Source of the DNA: JAQVYV01 sp964507305
Lineage (GTDB): Bacteria; Bacillota; Clostridia; Saccharofermentanales; UBA5734
Reading direction: 5' to 3'
DNA: 51,712 bases
NCBI GenBank assembly: GCA_964507305.1
Contig: CAZDPQ010000002.1
Span: forward strand, 1 to 51,712
Shown here one piece after another: positions 8,635 through 15,417 of this stretch; the first letter of the stretch is position 1; each line of letters opens with the position of its first letter. The position numbers and the translations under genes were made by a program. A model generated the notes under the pieces. That model saw only the letters and a list, made by a program, of their open reading frames with translations. It had not been told where the DNA came from and searched no databases.

Positions 8635-9959
8635 TCCCCGCTGCTTCCCTTTCCGCCGGGTCCGAAGATCCGGATCACGACCGGGACCGGGCCGGCGGGC
8701 CCGCTGCTGATGCGATAGGCATCCCGGACCATGGCGGATGCCGCTTCGACGGCCGTATCCGACGACGTATGCAAAACCGCCAGGACATCGCCCCGGAGCA
8801 CAGCGTCCCCCCGCTTCCGGCGGAGAACGATCCCTGCCGCCGGGTCGATCGTGTCTTCCTTTTTCTCCCTGCCTGCTCCGAGAAGCAGAGATGCCATCCC
8901 GATATGATCCGTGATGATTTCTCCGACATAGCCATCGGATCCCGCCTTTACCTCCGCTATGACCGGCGCGCTTCCGAGCAAGACAGGAGAACCGTCCTCA
9001 TTCAATCGTCCGCCCTGTGCGAGGACCATCCGCCGGAACCGGTCGAGAGCCGCTCCGCTGCGGATCGCTTCGCGTGCCTTATCTTCGCAGGCTTCCGGGC
9101 TGCCGAGGCCGGCAAGCTCCATCATGCCCGCCGACAGAGCGATGCATAGTTCCGTCAGGTCGTCCGGTCCGCGCCCCGACAGCGTCTCATACGCTTCGGA
9201 GACTTCCAGGGCATTTCCTACGCAGCAACCGAGAGGCTGGCTCATGTCGGTCACATAGGCCCTGACATCGCGGCCGGAGAGTTCGCCGATCCGCACCATC
9301 ATCGAAGCAAGCTCAAAGGCTTCCTCCTTCGTCTTCATGAACGCGCCATTGCCGCATTTGACATCCAGAAGGATCTTTCCGGCACCGGAGGCGATTTTTT
9401 TACTCATGATGCTTGAAGAAATCAGAGGGATCGAGCGGACGGTGGCCGTCACGTCGCGCAGCGCGTACAACTTCTTGTCCGCCGGAGCAAGTTCGCCGGA
9501 CTGACCGGCGATGACGATGCCGATCTCATTGACCTGCCGGTAAAATTCGTCCGTTGTAAAGGACGTTCTGAACCCTTCGATCGACTCAAGCTTGTCGATC
9601 GTTCCACCTGTGTGGCCGAGCCCTCTGCCGGATAATTTCGCAAATGGGATCCCGGCGGAACTGACGATCGGTCCGATGATCAGGGTGCATTTGTCTCCGA
9701 CTCCGCCCGAGCTGTGCTTGTCGACAACGGTCCCGCGGATGGAGGACAGGTCTGCGATGTCGCCCGAATGGGCCATGGCCAGCGTCAGGTCGGCCGTCTC
9801 GCGCGCATTCATGCCGTTGATGCATATGGCCATCAGCAGGGCTGACGTCTGATAATCGGGAATGCTTCCGTCGGTAACGCCGCGGACGAAAAAGCCGATC
9901 TGCTCTTTCGTCAATTCGGCGTTGTCACGTTTGCACTCGATGATATCATACATCCTCAT
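8631..9959 (-). CDS. pdp: Pyrimidine-nucleoside (thymidine) phosphorylase
   Basis: The enzyme splits thymidine, uridine or deoxyuridine with phosphate to free base and pentose 1-phosphate. The 442-residue protein begins MRMYDIIECKRDNAELT, typical of the family. It contains the phosphate-binding KHSSGGVGDKCTL and the family signature SGRGLGHTGGTIDKLES. The C-terminal alpha/beta hammerhead domain is present. It overlaps the sortase gene by four bases and ruvC by four bases, so it sits inside a recombination operon, which is unusual. Pdp versus DeoA specificity cannot be read from sequence alone. Confidence 0.93.
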   Translation of the reverse strand: MRMYDIIECKRDNAELTKEQIGFFVRGVTDGSIPDYQTSALLMAICINGMNARETADLTLAMAHSGDIADLSSIRGTVVDKHSSGGVGDKCTLIIGPIVSSAGIPFAKLSGRGLGHTGGTIDKLESIEGFRTSFTTDEFYRQVNEIGIVIAGQSGELAPADKKLYALRDVTATVRSIPLISSSIMSKKIASGAGKILLDVKCGNGAFMKTKEEAFELASMMVRIGELSGRDVRAYVTDMSQPLGCCVGNALEVSEAYETLSGRGPDDLTELCIALSAGMMELAGLGSPEACEDKAREAIRSGAALDRFRRMVLAQGGRLNEDGSPVLLGSAPVIAEVKAGSDGYVGEIITDHIGMASLLLGAGREKKEDTIDPAAGIVLRRKRGDAVLRGDVLAVLHTSSDTAVEAASAMVRDAYRISSGPAGPVPVVIRIFGPGGKGSSGE

Positions 9960-11863
9960 GATGATACCTGTGAAACCTCCCCGGAAGTGCCGGTGACGGA
10001 AGACGGGTCGGACACCGTACCCGGATCCGAAGACGCTGACGATGCGTCGGATGAAACATCCGACGTGGATCCCGAACTGCTGTCCGAACTCCCGGCTGAC
10101 AGGGCTTCCGATGAAACGTCCGAAGGCGCCGCCGAAGAAGTGTCTGATGACGTCTCAGAAGAAGCGTTTGAAGTCGTCTCGGAAGAAGCAAATGATGACG
10201 TCTCCGATGAGGCCTCGGAGGGAACAGGAGTCGGAGTGACATATATCCCGTCCTTGAAGAAGCCGAGATCATCAAAATAGAAGGACGCGGCGCTGTCGGT
10301 GTCCGATGCAAGGATCAGGTAAGCGCTGACCAGTCCGGCATCATCCCAGGACACCAGATCGAGGGAACTTTCCGTCAGCATAAAGCTCTGCCTGCCGCCC
10401 GCGAGCGTCCACTCCGCGCTGCCGGCGGCGGATACGGGCGAGTAATACGCAACGGTCTCTTCGGCCGGGGCGGGCGTCGGATCTTCCGACGTTGCCGCCG
10501 GTGTCCTGGATACCGTCAGCATCAGGATCAGGCATGCATCCATGTCCTCCCCCGCGCTTCGGACGTACGCTTCGGACGAGTATCGTCCCGGACCGTTTTC
10601 GCGCAGGATATCCGTCACATCCCGGACAGCCATGCTCTGGTTGCCGGATCCGTTGGTCAGCAATCCCGACGCGGTTCCGGAGCGGAATGAGTCGGTGCTC
10701 AGCGTGACAGACTGCCCTTCGGCGGAAGTCCAGCCATCCGTGGTGCCTCCCTCGAGTCCCGGGTCAGGCAGCAGGTTCAGCAGCACCTCCGGTTCGGGGG
10801 TGACAGATGGTGAAACGGCCGCTCCGGTCGGGCCCTTCGTCGGCGTCGGGCCTTTGGTCGGCGTCGGGGTGCGGGTGGGCATCTTGAAAGGGAGATAGGT
10901 CGGAAGCGCGATCGGCGTGACTTCCGTATCGATATTGCCATGGCTGAGCTTGACATACGTGATTTGACGAACCAGTCTTGCGACGACGGCACACCTCCGG
11001 GTATGCTTATAGCAGGTCGAAAGCGTGATGATCCTGTCGTCCGTGCCGACCTTCACGCCGAAATCGTGATTGGACTTCTCCATCAGCATGTTCAGGTAAT
11101 CCTGGTATTCCTGATCGGATGAAAAATGGGTCTGCCGGTAATTGAAATACGGATCGCATACGAATGTCGAGAACACTTCGTATTCAAGTCTTGTGTTCAG
11201 AAAATCGATGTAGATCTTGTTGTTTTTCCATGATTTGGAATTCGTCCAATAATCGGTGATGTTGCCGAACATGCTAAGGTTGCCCATGGCGTGTCCGTAG
11301 ATGACATAATTCTTGTCGAAAACGGGATTGGCATAACTGTACGGCGTATTGGCCCCGTCCAGAAAGATCGAACCGGCCACCGAATCGTCCCCGTCGAAAT
11401 CCCGCCGGAGATAATAACTGTTATCTCCGGAATAGACCATGGGATAATTGATGGGTTTGTAGGAAAAACCCGGAAAATTGATCCACCCGATCAGATCATG
11501 GTTTCTTTCCCACAGGGATTCGTAGTCCTTGAGGATGCCGTTCTCATTGAGATAAGAATCCTTGCCCTCAATGACCTGATAGGGCAGGCCGTTGCCGGGC
11601 TTGGAGGTATTGTCGAGCTGGTCGAACGGATTGTCGCCGCCGCCATCCTTCTCATCGACGACATCCTGCATGTTCCTGTCGTCGCGCACATAGGAGTATA
11701 GCTTGTATATCAACTGATACGAGCTGTAAATGAAAACCGGGATGGCTATGGCAAGGATGGCCATCCGGATCTTGTCTCTCCGGTCGACAGGCTTGTGCCT
11801 GTAATAAAATCGCTTCATCCGGTCCCGGAAATCCCGGAAACCACTCTGCTTCACTGATTTCAT
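9956..11863 (-). CDS. Class B-like sortase fused to a carbohydrate-binding-like domain and a Ser-rich tail
   Basis: The protein has 635 residues, more than twice a normal sortase. A basic N-terminus and a membrane segment near residues 32-55 come first. The sortase domain (about 105-310) has the catalytic His in YGHAMGN (H191) and Cys in TLSTCYKH (C284). An Arg pair follows at 289-290, nearer the Cys than usual. A Pro/Thr-rich linker (about 320-350) leads to a beta-sandwich-like domain (about 360-550) beginning NLLPDPGLEGG and ending FYFDDLGFF, reminiscent of CBM4/9/22-type modules. The last ~85 residues are almost all Ser, Thr, Ala, Asp and Glu. It has GAAGGAGA before the ATG and is the first gene of the pdp-ruvCAB-queH operon. 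Function of the fused part is inferred. Confidence 0.82.
   Translation of the reverse strand: MKSVKQSGFRDFRDRMKRFYYRHKPVDRRDKIRMAILAIAIPVFIYSSYQLIYKLYSYVRDDRNMQDVVDEKDGGGDNPFDQLDNTSKPGNGLPYQVIEGKDSYLNENGILKDYESLWERNHDLIGWINFPGFSYKPINYPMVYSGDNSYYLRRDFDGDDSVAGSIFLDGANTPYSYANPVFDKNYVIYGHAMGNLSMFGNITDYWTNSKSWKNNKIYIDFLNTRLEYEVFSTFVCDPYFNYRQTHFSSDQEYQDYLNMLMEKSNHDFGVKVGTDDRIITLSTCYKHTRRCAVVARLVRQITYVKLSHGNIDTEVTPIALPTYLPFKMPTRTPTPTKGPTPTKGPTGAAVSPSVTPEPEVLLNLLPDPGLEGGTTDGWTSAEGQSVTLSTDSFRSGTASGLLTNGSGNQSMAVRDVTDILRENGPGRYSSEAYVRSAGEDMDACLILMLTVSRTPAATSEDPTPAPAEETVAYYSPVSAAGSAEWTLAGGRQSFMLTESSLDLVSWDDAGLVSAYLILASDTDSAASFYFDDLGFFKDGIYVTPTPVPSEASSETSSFASSETTSNASSETSSDTSSAAPSDVSSEALSAGSSDSSSGSTSDVSSDASSASSDPGTVSDPSSVTGTSGEVSQVSS
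9960..10230 (-). repeat. Low-complexity Ser-rich coding tract in the sortase gene
   Basis: Short degenerate repeats encode SSETSS, SSDTSS, SSDVSS-type units. On the opposite strand they give spurious acidic reading frames. Such tracts are prone to length variation. Confidence 0.7.
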
Positions 11864-11881
11864 GGCTGTCTCCTTCAGAGT

Positions 11882-11887
11882 ATTATA
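11882..11887 (-). promoter_or_regulatory. Possible -10 box upstream of the sortase operon
   Basis: A perfect TATAAT on the minus strand lies 18 bp before the sortase ATG. No convincing -35 box is found 17 bp further upstream, so the promoter would be activator-dependent or false. Confidence 0.35.
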
Positions 11888-11977
11888 TCATATGTATTCG
11901 CGGAAGGAACATCCGCGGCCCGGCCCGGCAATCGTCAAAGATGCATTGAAGAAGAGCCGATACCGATTATACGGTAG

Positions 11978-12000
11978 AATTATGAACAAAGTTCATAATT
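11978..12000. promoter_or_regulatory. Perfect 10-bp inverted repeat with 3-bp spacer
   Basis: AATTATGAAC and GTTCATAATT flank AAA. The geometry resembles a dimeric repressor operator. It lies about 115 bp upstream of the sortase start and 150 bp upstream of the tRNA-Lys promoter. It is one base short of a LexA/DinR-type GAAC-4-GTTC box, so I do not call it an SOS site. Confidence 0.5.
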
Positions 12001-12039
12001 TTGATAAACTTTATAAAAATTTTCTTTGAAAAGTCCGTG

Positions 12040-12086
12040 TTTCCATATCGTAAAGTCATCTTCTGAATGTCTGCACGATATGGAAA
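12040..12086. repeat. 12-bp perfect inverted repeat with 23-bp loop
   Basis: TTTCCATATCGT (12040-12051) and ACGATATGGAAA (12075-12086) can pair as a hairpin. No T-run follows it on either strand, so a terminator is unlikely. The region 11864-12195 has no convincing gene; it holds this hairpin, the 11978 palindrome and the tRNA-Lys promoter. Confidence 0.55.
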
Positions 12087-12148
12087 TGCATCTGGAAGAT
12101 GGCTGAAAAACGGCGGCAGCCCCGATTGCAGTCACCATTTCTTTCATG

Positions 12149-12177
12149 TTGACAACCCCGGGGTATATCAGTATAAT
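12149..12177 (+). promoter_or_regulatory. Consensus promoter of tRNA-Lys
   Basis: Perfect TTGACA (12149-12154) and perfect TATAAT (12172-12177) are 17 bp apart. The tRNA begins 18 bp after the -10 box. This is an ideal sigma-A promoter, as expected for a stable RNA. Confidence 0.9.
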
Positions 12178-12195
12178 AATCAACGTTCGAAAAAC

Positions 12196-12271
12196 GCGCC
12201 TTTAGCTCAGTTGGTAGAGCAACTGACTCTTAATCAGTGGGCCCCGGGTTCGAGTCCCTGAAGGCGCACCA
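12196..12271 (+). tRNA. tRNA-Lys (anticodon CTT)
   Basis: The acceptor arms GCGCCTT and AAGGCGC pair fully and CCA is encoded (12269-12271). The D arm is GCTC-AGTTGGTA-GAGC. The anticodon arm is ACTGA-CTCTTAA-TCAGT with CTT at positions 34-36. The T arm is CCGGG-TTCGAGT-CCCTG, in which the second pair is C opposite T, a mismatch; most bacterial versions have CAGGG here. The strong promoter argues for a functional gene. Confidence 0.93.
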
Positions 12272-12337
12272 CGAACAGGACAAGAACTGTCGCGGTCCGG
12301 CGTGCATGCCTGCTTCGGCGGTTCTTTTTCTGTGTAA

Positions 12338-12369
12338 AAAAGCCCCGTGCCTTCCGGCGCAGGGCTTTT
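12338..12369. terminator. Bidirectional rho-independent terminator
   Basis: AAAAGCCC and GGGCTTTT close a hairpin whose inner stem is GTGCC/GGCGC with a TTCC loop. On the minus strand it ends in TTTTTT and would terminate the 520-residue sialidase-like gene. On the plus strand it can end the tRNA-Lys transcript. Confidence 0.85.
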
Positions 12370-12396
12370 CTGATTTTCATCAAGCTCACGATCCGT

Positions 12397-13959
12397 TCAT
12401 TTTCCAGCGGCTTTTCTCTTCCTCAGAACGACCCACGCCGCCGCTCCTCCTCCGGCAGCCAGGACAGCTGCGAGGATCCAGATCCAGAGGGTGCTTCCCT
12501 GTTTTCCGCCCGAACCGCCGGAAGCGCTTTGGCTTTCCGCTGCGCTCCCGAAATCGGAATCCTGGGATGCCATGTCCGATGCGGCCGAGGATATGGATAT
12601 GCTGTCGGAAGAAGATTCCGAAAGGCTTTGCGTGCTTCCGGCCGGCGGTTGCGTGACGCTGGCAGCAGCAGAAGATTGATCCGCAAGGCTTTGAGAGGAC
12701 GCCTGGCTTGACGATGCTACGCTTTCAGAGGCTGCCTCTCCGAACACGAGGGTCGTAAAATCGAATTTATAATACCCTTTCGTGCTGTCCGGATTCAGGT
12801 TGCAGTTGGTCATATACAGAGTTTTCTGGTCCGATGAAAGAAACATGCAGGAACTGTATCCGCCTTTGCCGCTCACATAAGGAAGCGGCTGTCTCCACTT
12901 TTTCCATGTGGTTCCGAGGTCAAGGCTTACATAAAGGTATGTCCCTATCGTACTCGGCGCGCCCGGTGTCTGGAAACAGCCGGTAACGACCAGGACCCCC
13001 TTTTCTCCGAATCCCGGCACAAAGGCGTTGTACGGCGCGGAACCGGGTGTTTTGCCGTCCGTGGTGGTCAGGACCGTCCCGGGGTCTTCCGGATTGCCCC
13101 AATCCAGGCCATCGGCTGAGTATCGGAATGTGACTTTGTTGCCGACATTTGAGTTGTCTTCATCGCACATTTCGTAGGTCATGAAATATCTGCCGTCGCT
13201 CAGGCGGCAGACGGTCGACATCCCGGGCCGAAGGGTCCGGTCCTCCAGCGCGACAAACATCACGGGCGTGCTCCAGGTCACACCGTCGGATGATGTCCGG
13301 TAGGTCAGCCCCTGGCTGTGTTCTTCCCGTTCGGTGCTGTCGGAGTAATAGCAGACCAGGGTACCGTTGTCCAGCATCATCAGAAAGGGTTCCCAGACGC
13401 CTGAGCTCGGCGCGTTGACGCTTCCGCCGGTCGCCACGGTCGAATACATCTCCCATGTTTCGCCCTGGTCCATACTGCGGTAGATCACGATAGCTGAGGC
13501 CTGGGCATGCGGCGCGTCGACAAGGCAGGATGCCAGCAGGAGTGTACCGGCCGGCATGTCTCCGGTCTTGCGCGGCAGTTCATACAGGAATGGCTGGTAT
13601 TCGGATTGTACGGTCGCCGTGCCTACTTTCATGGTGGAGAACACTTTTGTTACATAGGTCCATGTGTTCCCGTGATCCGTACTTCGGTAGATCGGATATC
13701 CGACCGCGCCGCCAAGGCCGGAATTATAATATTCGCAAGTCGCCAGAAGCGTGCCGTTCGCGTTTCCATTGTGCTGAAGCTCCAGTACCCTGGGATAACC
13801 GATGCCGCTTCCCCAGAGGCTGATATTGTCCGCCGGCGTTACGACCACGACGACCGGCCCCTGCTGCGTCGTGACCGTGTCTTCCGCGATCACCGCGGCA
13901 CCGGGAATGAGCATGGCTGTAAGAAATATCGCGAATATTTTTCGGATGTTCATTTTCAT
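12397..13959 (-). CDS. Exported, membrane-anchored sialidase-fold (GH93-like) protein
   Basis: This 520-residue protein has a signal peptide (basic start, hydrophobic core to about residue 25). It has five Asp-box repeats, such as YRSTDHGNTW, YRSMDQGETW and YVSLDLGTTW, so a six-bladed beta-propeller is expected. WEPF (E190), YYSD, RPGM and MTYE (E263) resemble GH93 exo-arabinanase-type enzymes; I recall two catalytic Glu about 72 residues apart in that family, which fits. A Ser-rich linker (about 400-485) leads to a C-terminal membrane helix and a basic tail. There is no LPXTG or NPQTN motif before the helix, so anchoring is probably by the helix. Substrate is unknown. It is divergent from a paralogue at 14197. 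Confidence 0.82.
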   Translation of the reverse strand: MKMNIRKIFAIFLTAMLIPGAAVIAEDTVTTQQGPVVVVVTPADNISLWGSGIGYPRVLELQHNGNANGTLLATCEYYNSGLGGAVGYPIYRSTDHGNTWTYVTKVFSTMKVGTATVQSEYQPFLYELPRKTGDMPAGTLLLASCLVDAPHAQASAIVIYRSMDQGETWEMYSTVATGGSVNAPSSGVWEPFLMMLDNGTLVCYYSDSTEREEHSQGLTYRTSSDGVTWSTPVMFVALEDRTLRPGMSTVCRLSDGRYFMTYEMCDEDNSNVGNKVTFRYSADGLDWGNPEDPGTVLTTTDGKTPGSAPYNAFVPGFGEKGVLVVTGCFQTPGAPSTIGTYLYVSLDLGTTWKKWRQPLPYVSGKGGYSSCMFLSSDQKTLYMTNCNLNPDSTKGYYKFDFTTLVFGEAASESVASSSQASSQSLADQSSAAASVTQPPAGSTQSLSESSSDSISISSAASDMASQDSDFGSAAESQSASGGSGGKQGSTLWIWILAAVLAAGGGAAAWVVLRKRKAAGK

Positions 13960-14119
13960 GGCAGGGTTCTCACCTTTCTTCCGGATGGAATGGTTTTAGT
14001 TGTTTTGATTCATTATATTTTATCTTGATATTATTAAATCATGTTAATGGGGTTTGTGCAATCCTTTTCTTGCTAATTCGACTTTCTTCCGCTGTTCTGA
14101 TGCGACTATTATGGGAATA

Positions 14120-14148
14120 TTGACTTGTATTTTAATTTATTATATCAT
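14120..14148 (+). promoter_or_regulatory. Promoter of the 391-residue sialidase-like gene
   Basis: TTGACT (14120-14125) and TATCAT (14143-14148) are 17 bp apart in an AT-rich stretch. GGAGG at 14185-14189 precedes the ATG at 14197. The whole gap 13960-14196 is AT-rich and also holds a minus-strand TATAAT facing the divergent gene. I saw no clear operator in it. Confidence 0.6.
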
Positions 14149-14196
14149 AATTAGATATATAAGGCAATTTAAATTCTATAGATTGGAGGCGGCCGT

Positions 14197-15372
14197 ATGG
14201 AACTCAGGATCGGGATCCGTCCGGTTTTTTCGCACGATATCTACCGTTCCGATAAGGTCAGAAGGCAAGATGGGAAAATCGCGCCTGGCTCGATGTACGG
14301 ACGGATCCTCAAGATCGGGCATTCATCCACCGGAGAAAATGGTACGCTGATCGCAACATTTCAGCGAAGCACACCGTCACATTCGGAATTCCCCGAAAAT
14401 CTGGGTGGGTATGGTATTTATGCAAGTCTTGACGGGGGCCGCTCATGGCGGCGCAGATCTGTTGCAACCGATCCTTCCGAGTCTTCCGCAAAGGCGATCT
14501 GGTCGCCGCATCTGTTTGAATTGCCGAGATCCGCGGCGGGCATGCCATCCGGAACGCTCCTGCTTGCCGGCATATCGGTCGACCGCGGTCCGACAATGAC
14601 CGTGCTCCAGCTTTACCGGAGCTTCGACAGCGGACATTCATGGCGTTTCGTCACCACGATCGACCGGGGGGGCGGCTGCGGAGAAGGGCTGTGCGAACCC
14701 TATCTCGATCTGATGGATGACGATGCACTGATATGCCATTATTCTGATGAAACCCTTTTCAATACATTCAGCCAGAAACTGGTGTACCGCACCAGCCATG
14801 ACGCGCTCCGGTGGAGCAGTGTCCGTGACAGCGTCGCAAGCGCGCGTCCGGCAGACCGGCCCGGGATGGCGGTCGTGACGCGTCTCGGCGACGGGCGATA
14901 TTTCATGGTGTATGAAGTCTGCGACAGGGATGTTCCGGGCTGCGGAAATACCGTGACCTGCCGGTATTCTCCGGACGGGCTGGACTGGGGCGATCCCCGT
15001 GATATCGGCCGGAAAGTCCGCTCATCGGACGGCGCCTGCCTGGGCTCAAGCCCCTATTGCGGATGGACACCGTATGGAGGGGGTAAAGGCACGCTGATCG
15101 TCAGCGGCGCCTTTCTGACGAATGGCGTGACGGATACGGGAAGTGATTATTTTCTGAGTCATGATTACGGGGAAACATGGTACCGGGTGCCGCATCCCAT
15201 CCCCTACAGCCAGGAGGATCATTCCAGCCATAACGGCTACAGCAACAGCTTTTTCATCGCGGAAGACGGACAGACGATCTATTCGATCTGCAACCGCGGA
15301 ACGGCCGGCGGGCAGACGGCGATGACGATGGCTGTTTCAAGGCTTGAAATCGCCAACCGCCGGAACACCTGA
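14197..15372 (+). CDS. Cytosolic sialidase-fold (GH93-like) glycosidase, paralogue of the divergent gene
   Basis: This 391-residue protein has no signal peptide or membrane segment, so it probably acts in the cytosol. Asp boxes include YASLDGGRSW, YRSFDSGHSW, CRYSPDGLDW and FLSHDYGETW. The likely active-site strings are CEPYLDL (E167), CHYSDE, DRPGM and FMVYE (E240). The spacing of 73 between the two Glu equals that in the divergent 520-residue protein, supporting common ancestry. GGAGG lies eight bases before the ATG. It ends 45 bp from the convergent GH38 gene. It could hydrolyse small glycans taken up after outside cleavage; this is inference. Confidence 0.82.
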   Translation: MELRIGIRPVFSHDIYRSDKVRRQDGKIAPGSMYGRILKIGHSSTGENGTLIATFQRSTPSHSEFPENLGGYGIYASLDGGRSWRRRSVATDPSESSAKAIWSPHLFELPRSAAGMPSGTLLLAGISVDRGPTMTVLQLYRSFDSGHSWRFVTTIDRGGGCGEGLCEPYLDLMDDDALICHYSDETLFNTFSQKLVYRTSHDALRWSSVRDSVASARPADRPGMAVVTRLGDGRYFMVYEVCDRDVPGCGNTVTCRYSPDGLDWGDPRDIGRKVRSSDGACLGSSPYCGWTPYGGGKGTLIVSGAFLTNGVTDTGSDYFLSHDYGETWYRVPHPIPYSQEDHSSHNGYSNSFFIAEDGQTIYSICNRGTAGGQTAMTMAVSRLEIANRRNT

Positions 15373-15417
15373 CACGGCGTGATGCCATGCCGGATCCGCC
15401 TTTCCCGCGGCAAATGC

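Noticed and set aside
11978..12000. Possible LexA/DinR SOS box upstream of the ruv operon
   Set aside because: The GAAC and GTTC halves are separated by three bases, not four.
11980..12183. 67-codon minus-strand frame in the sortase-tRNA gap
   Set aside because: It overlaps the tRNA-Lys promoter and the hairpin, and no similarity is visible.
12397..13959. LPXTG or NPQTN sorting signal in the exported sialidase-like protein
   Set aside because: The residues before the C-terminal helix are Gly/Ser/Lys-rich with no such motif.
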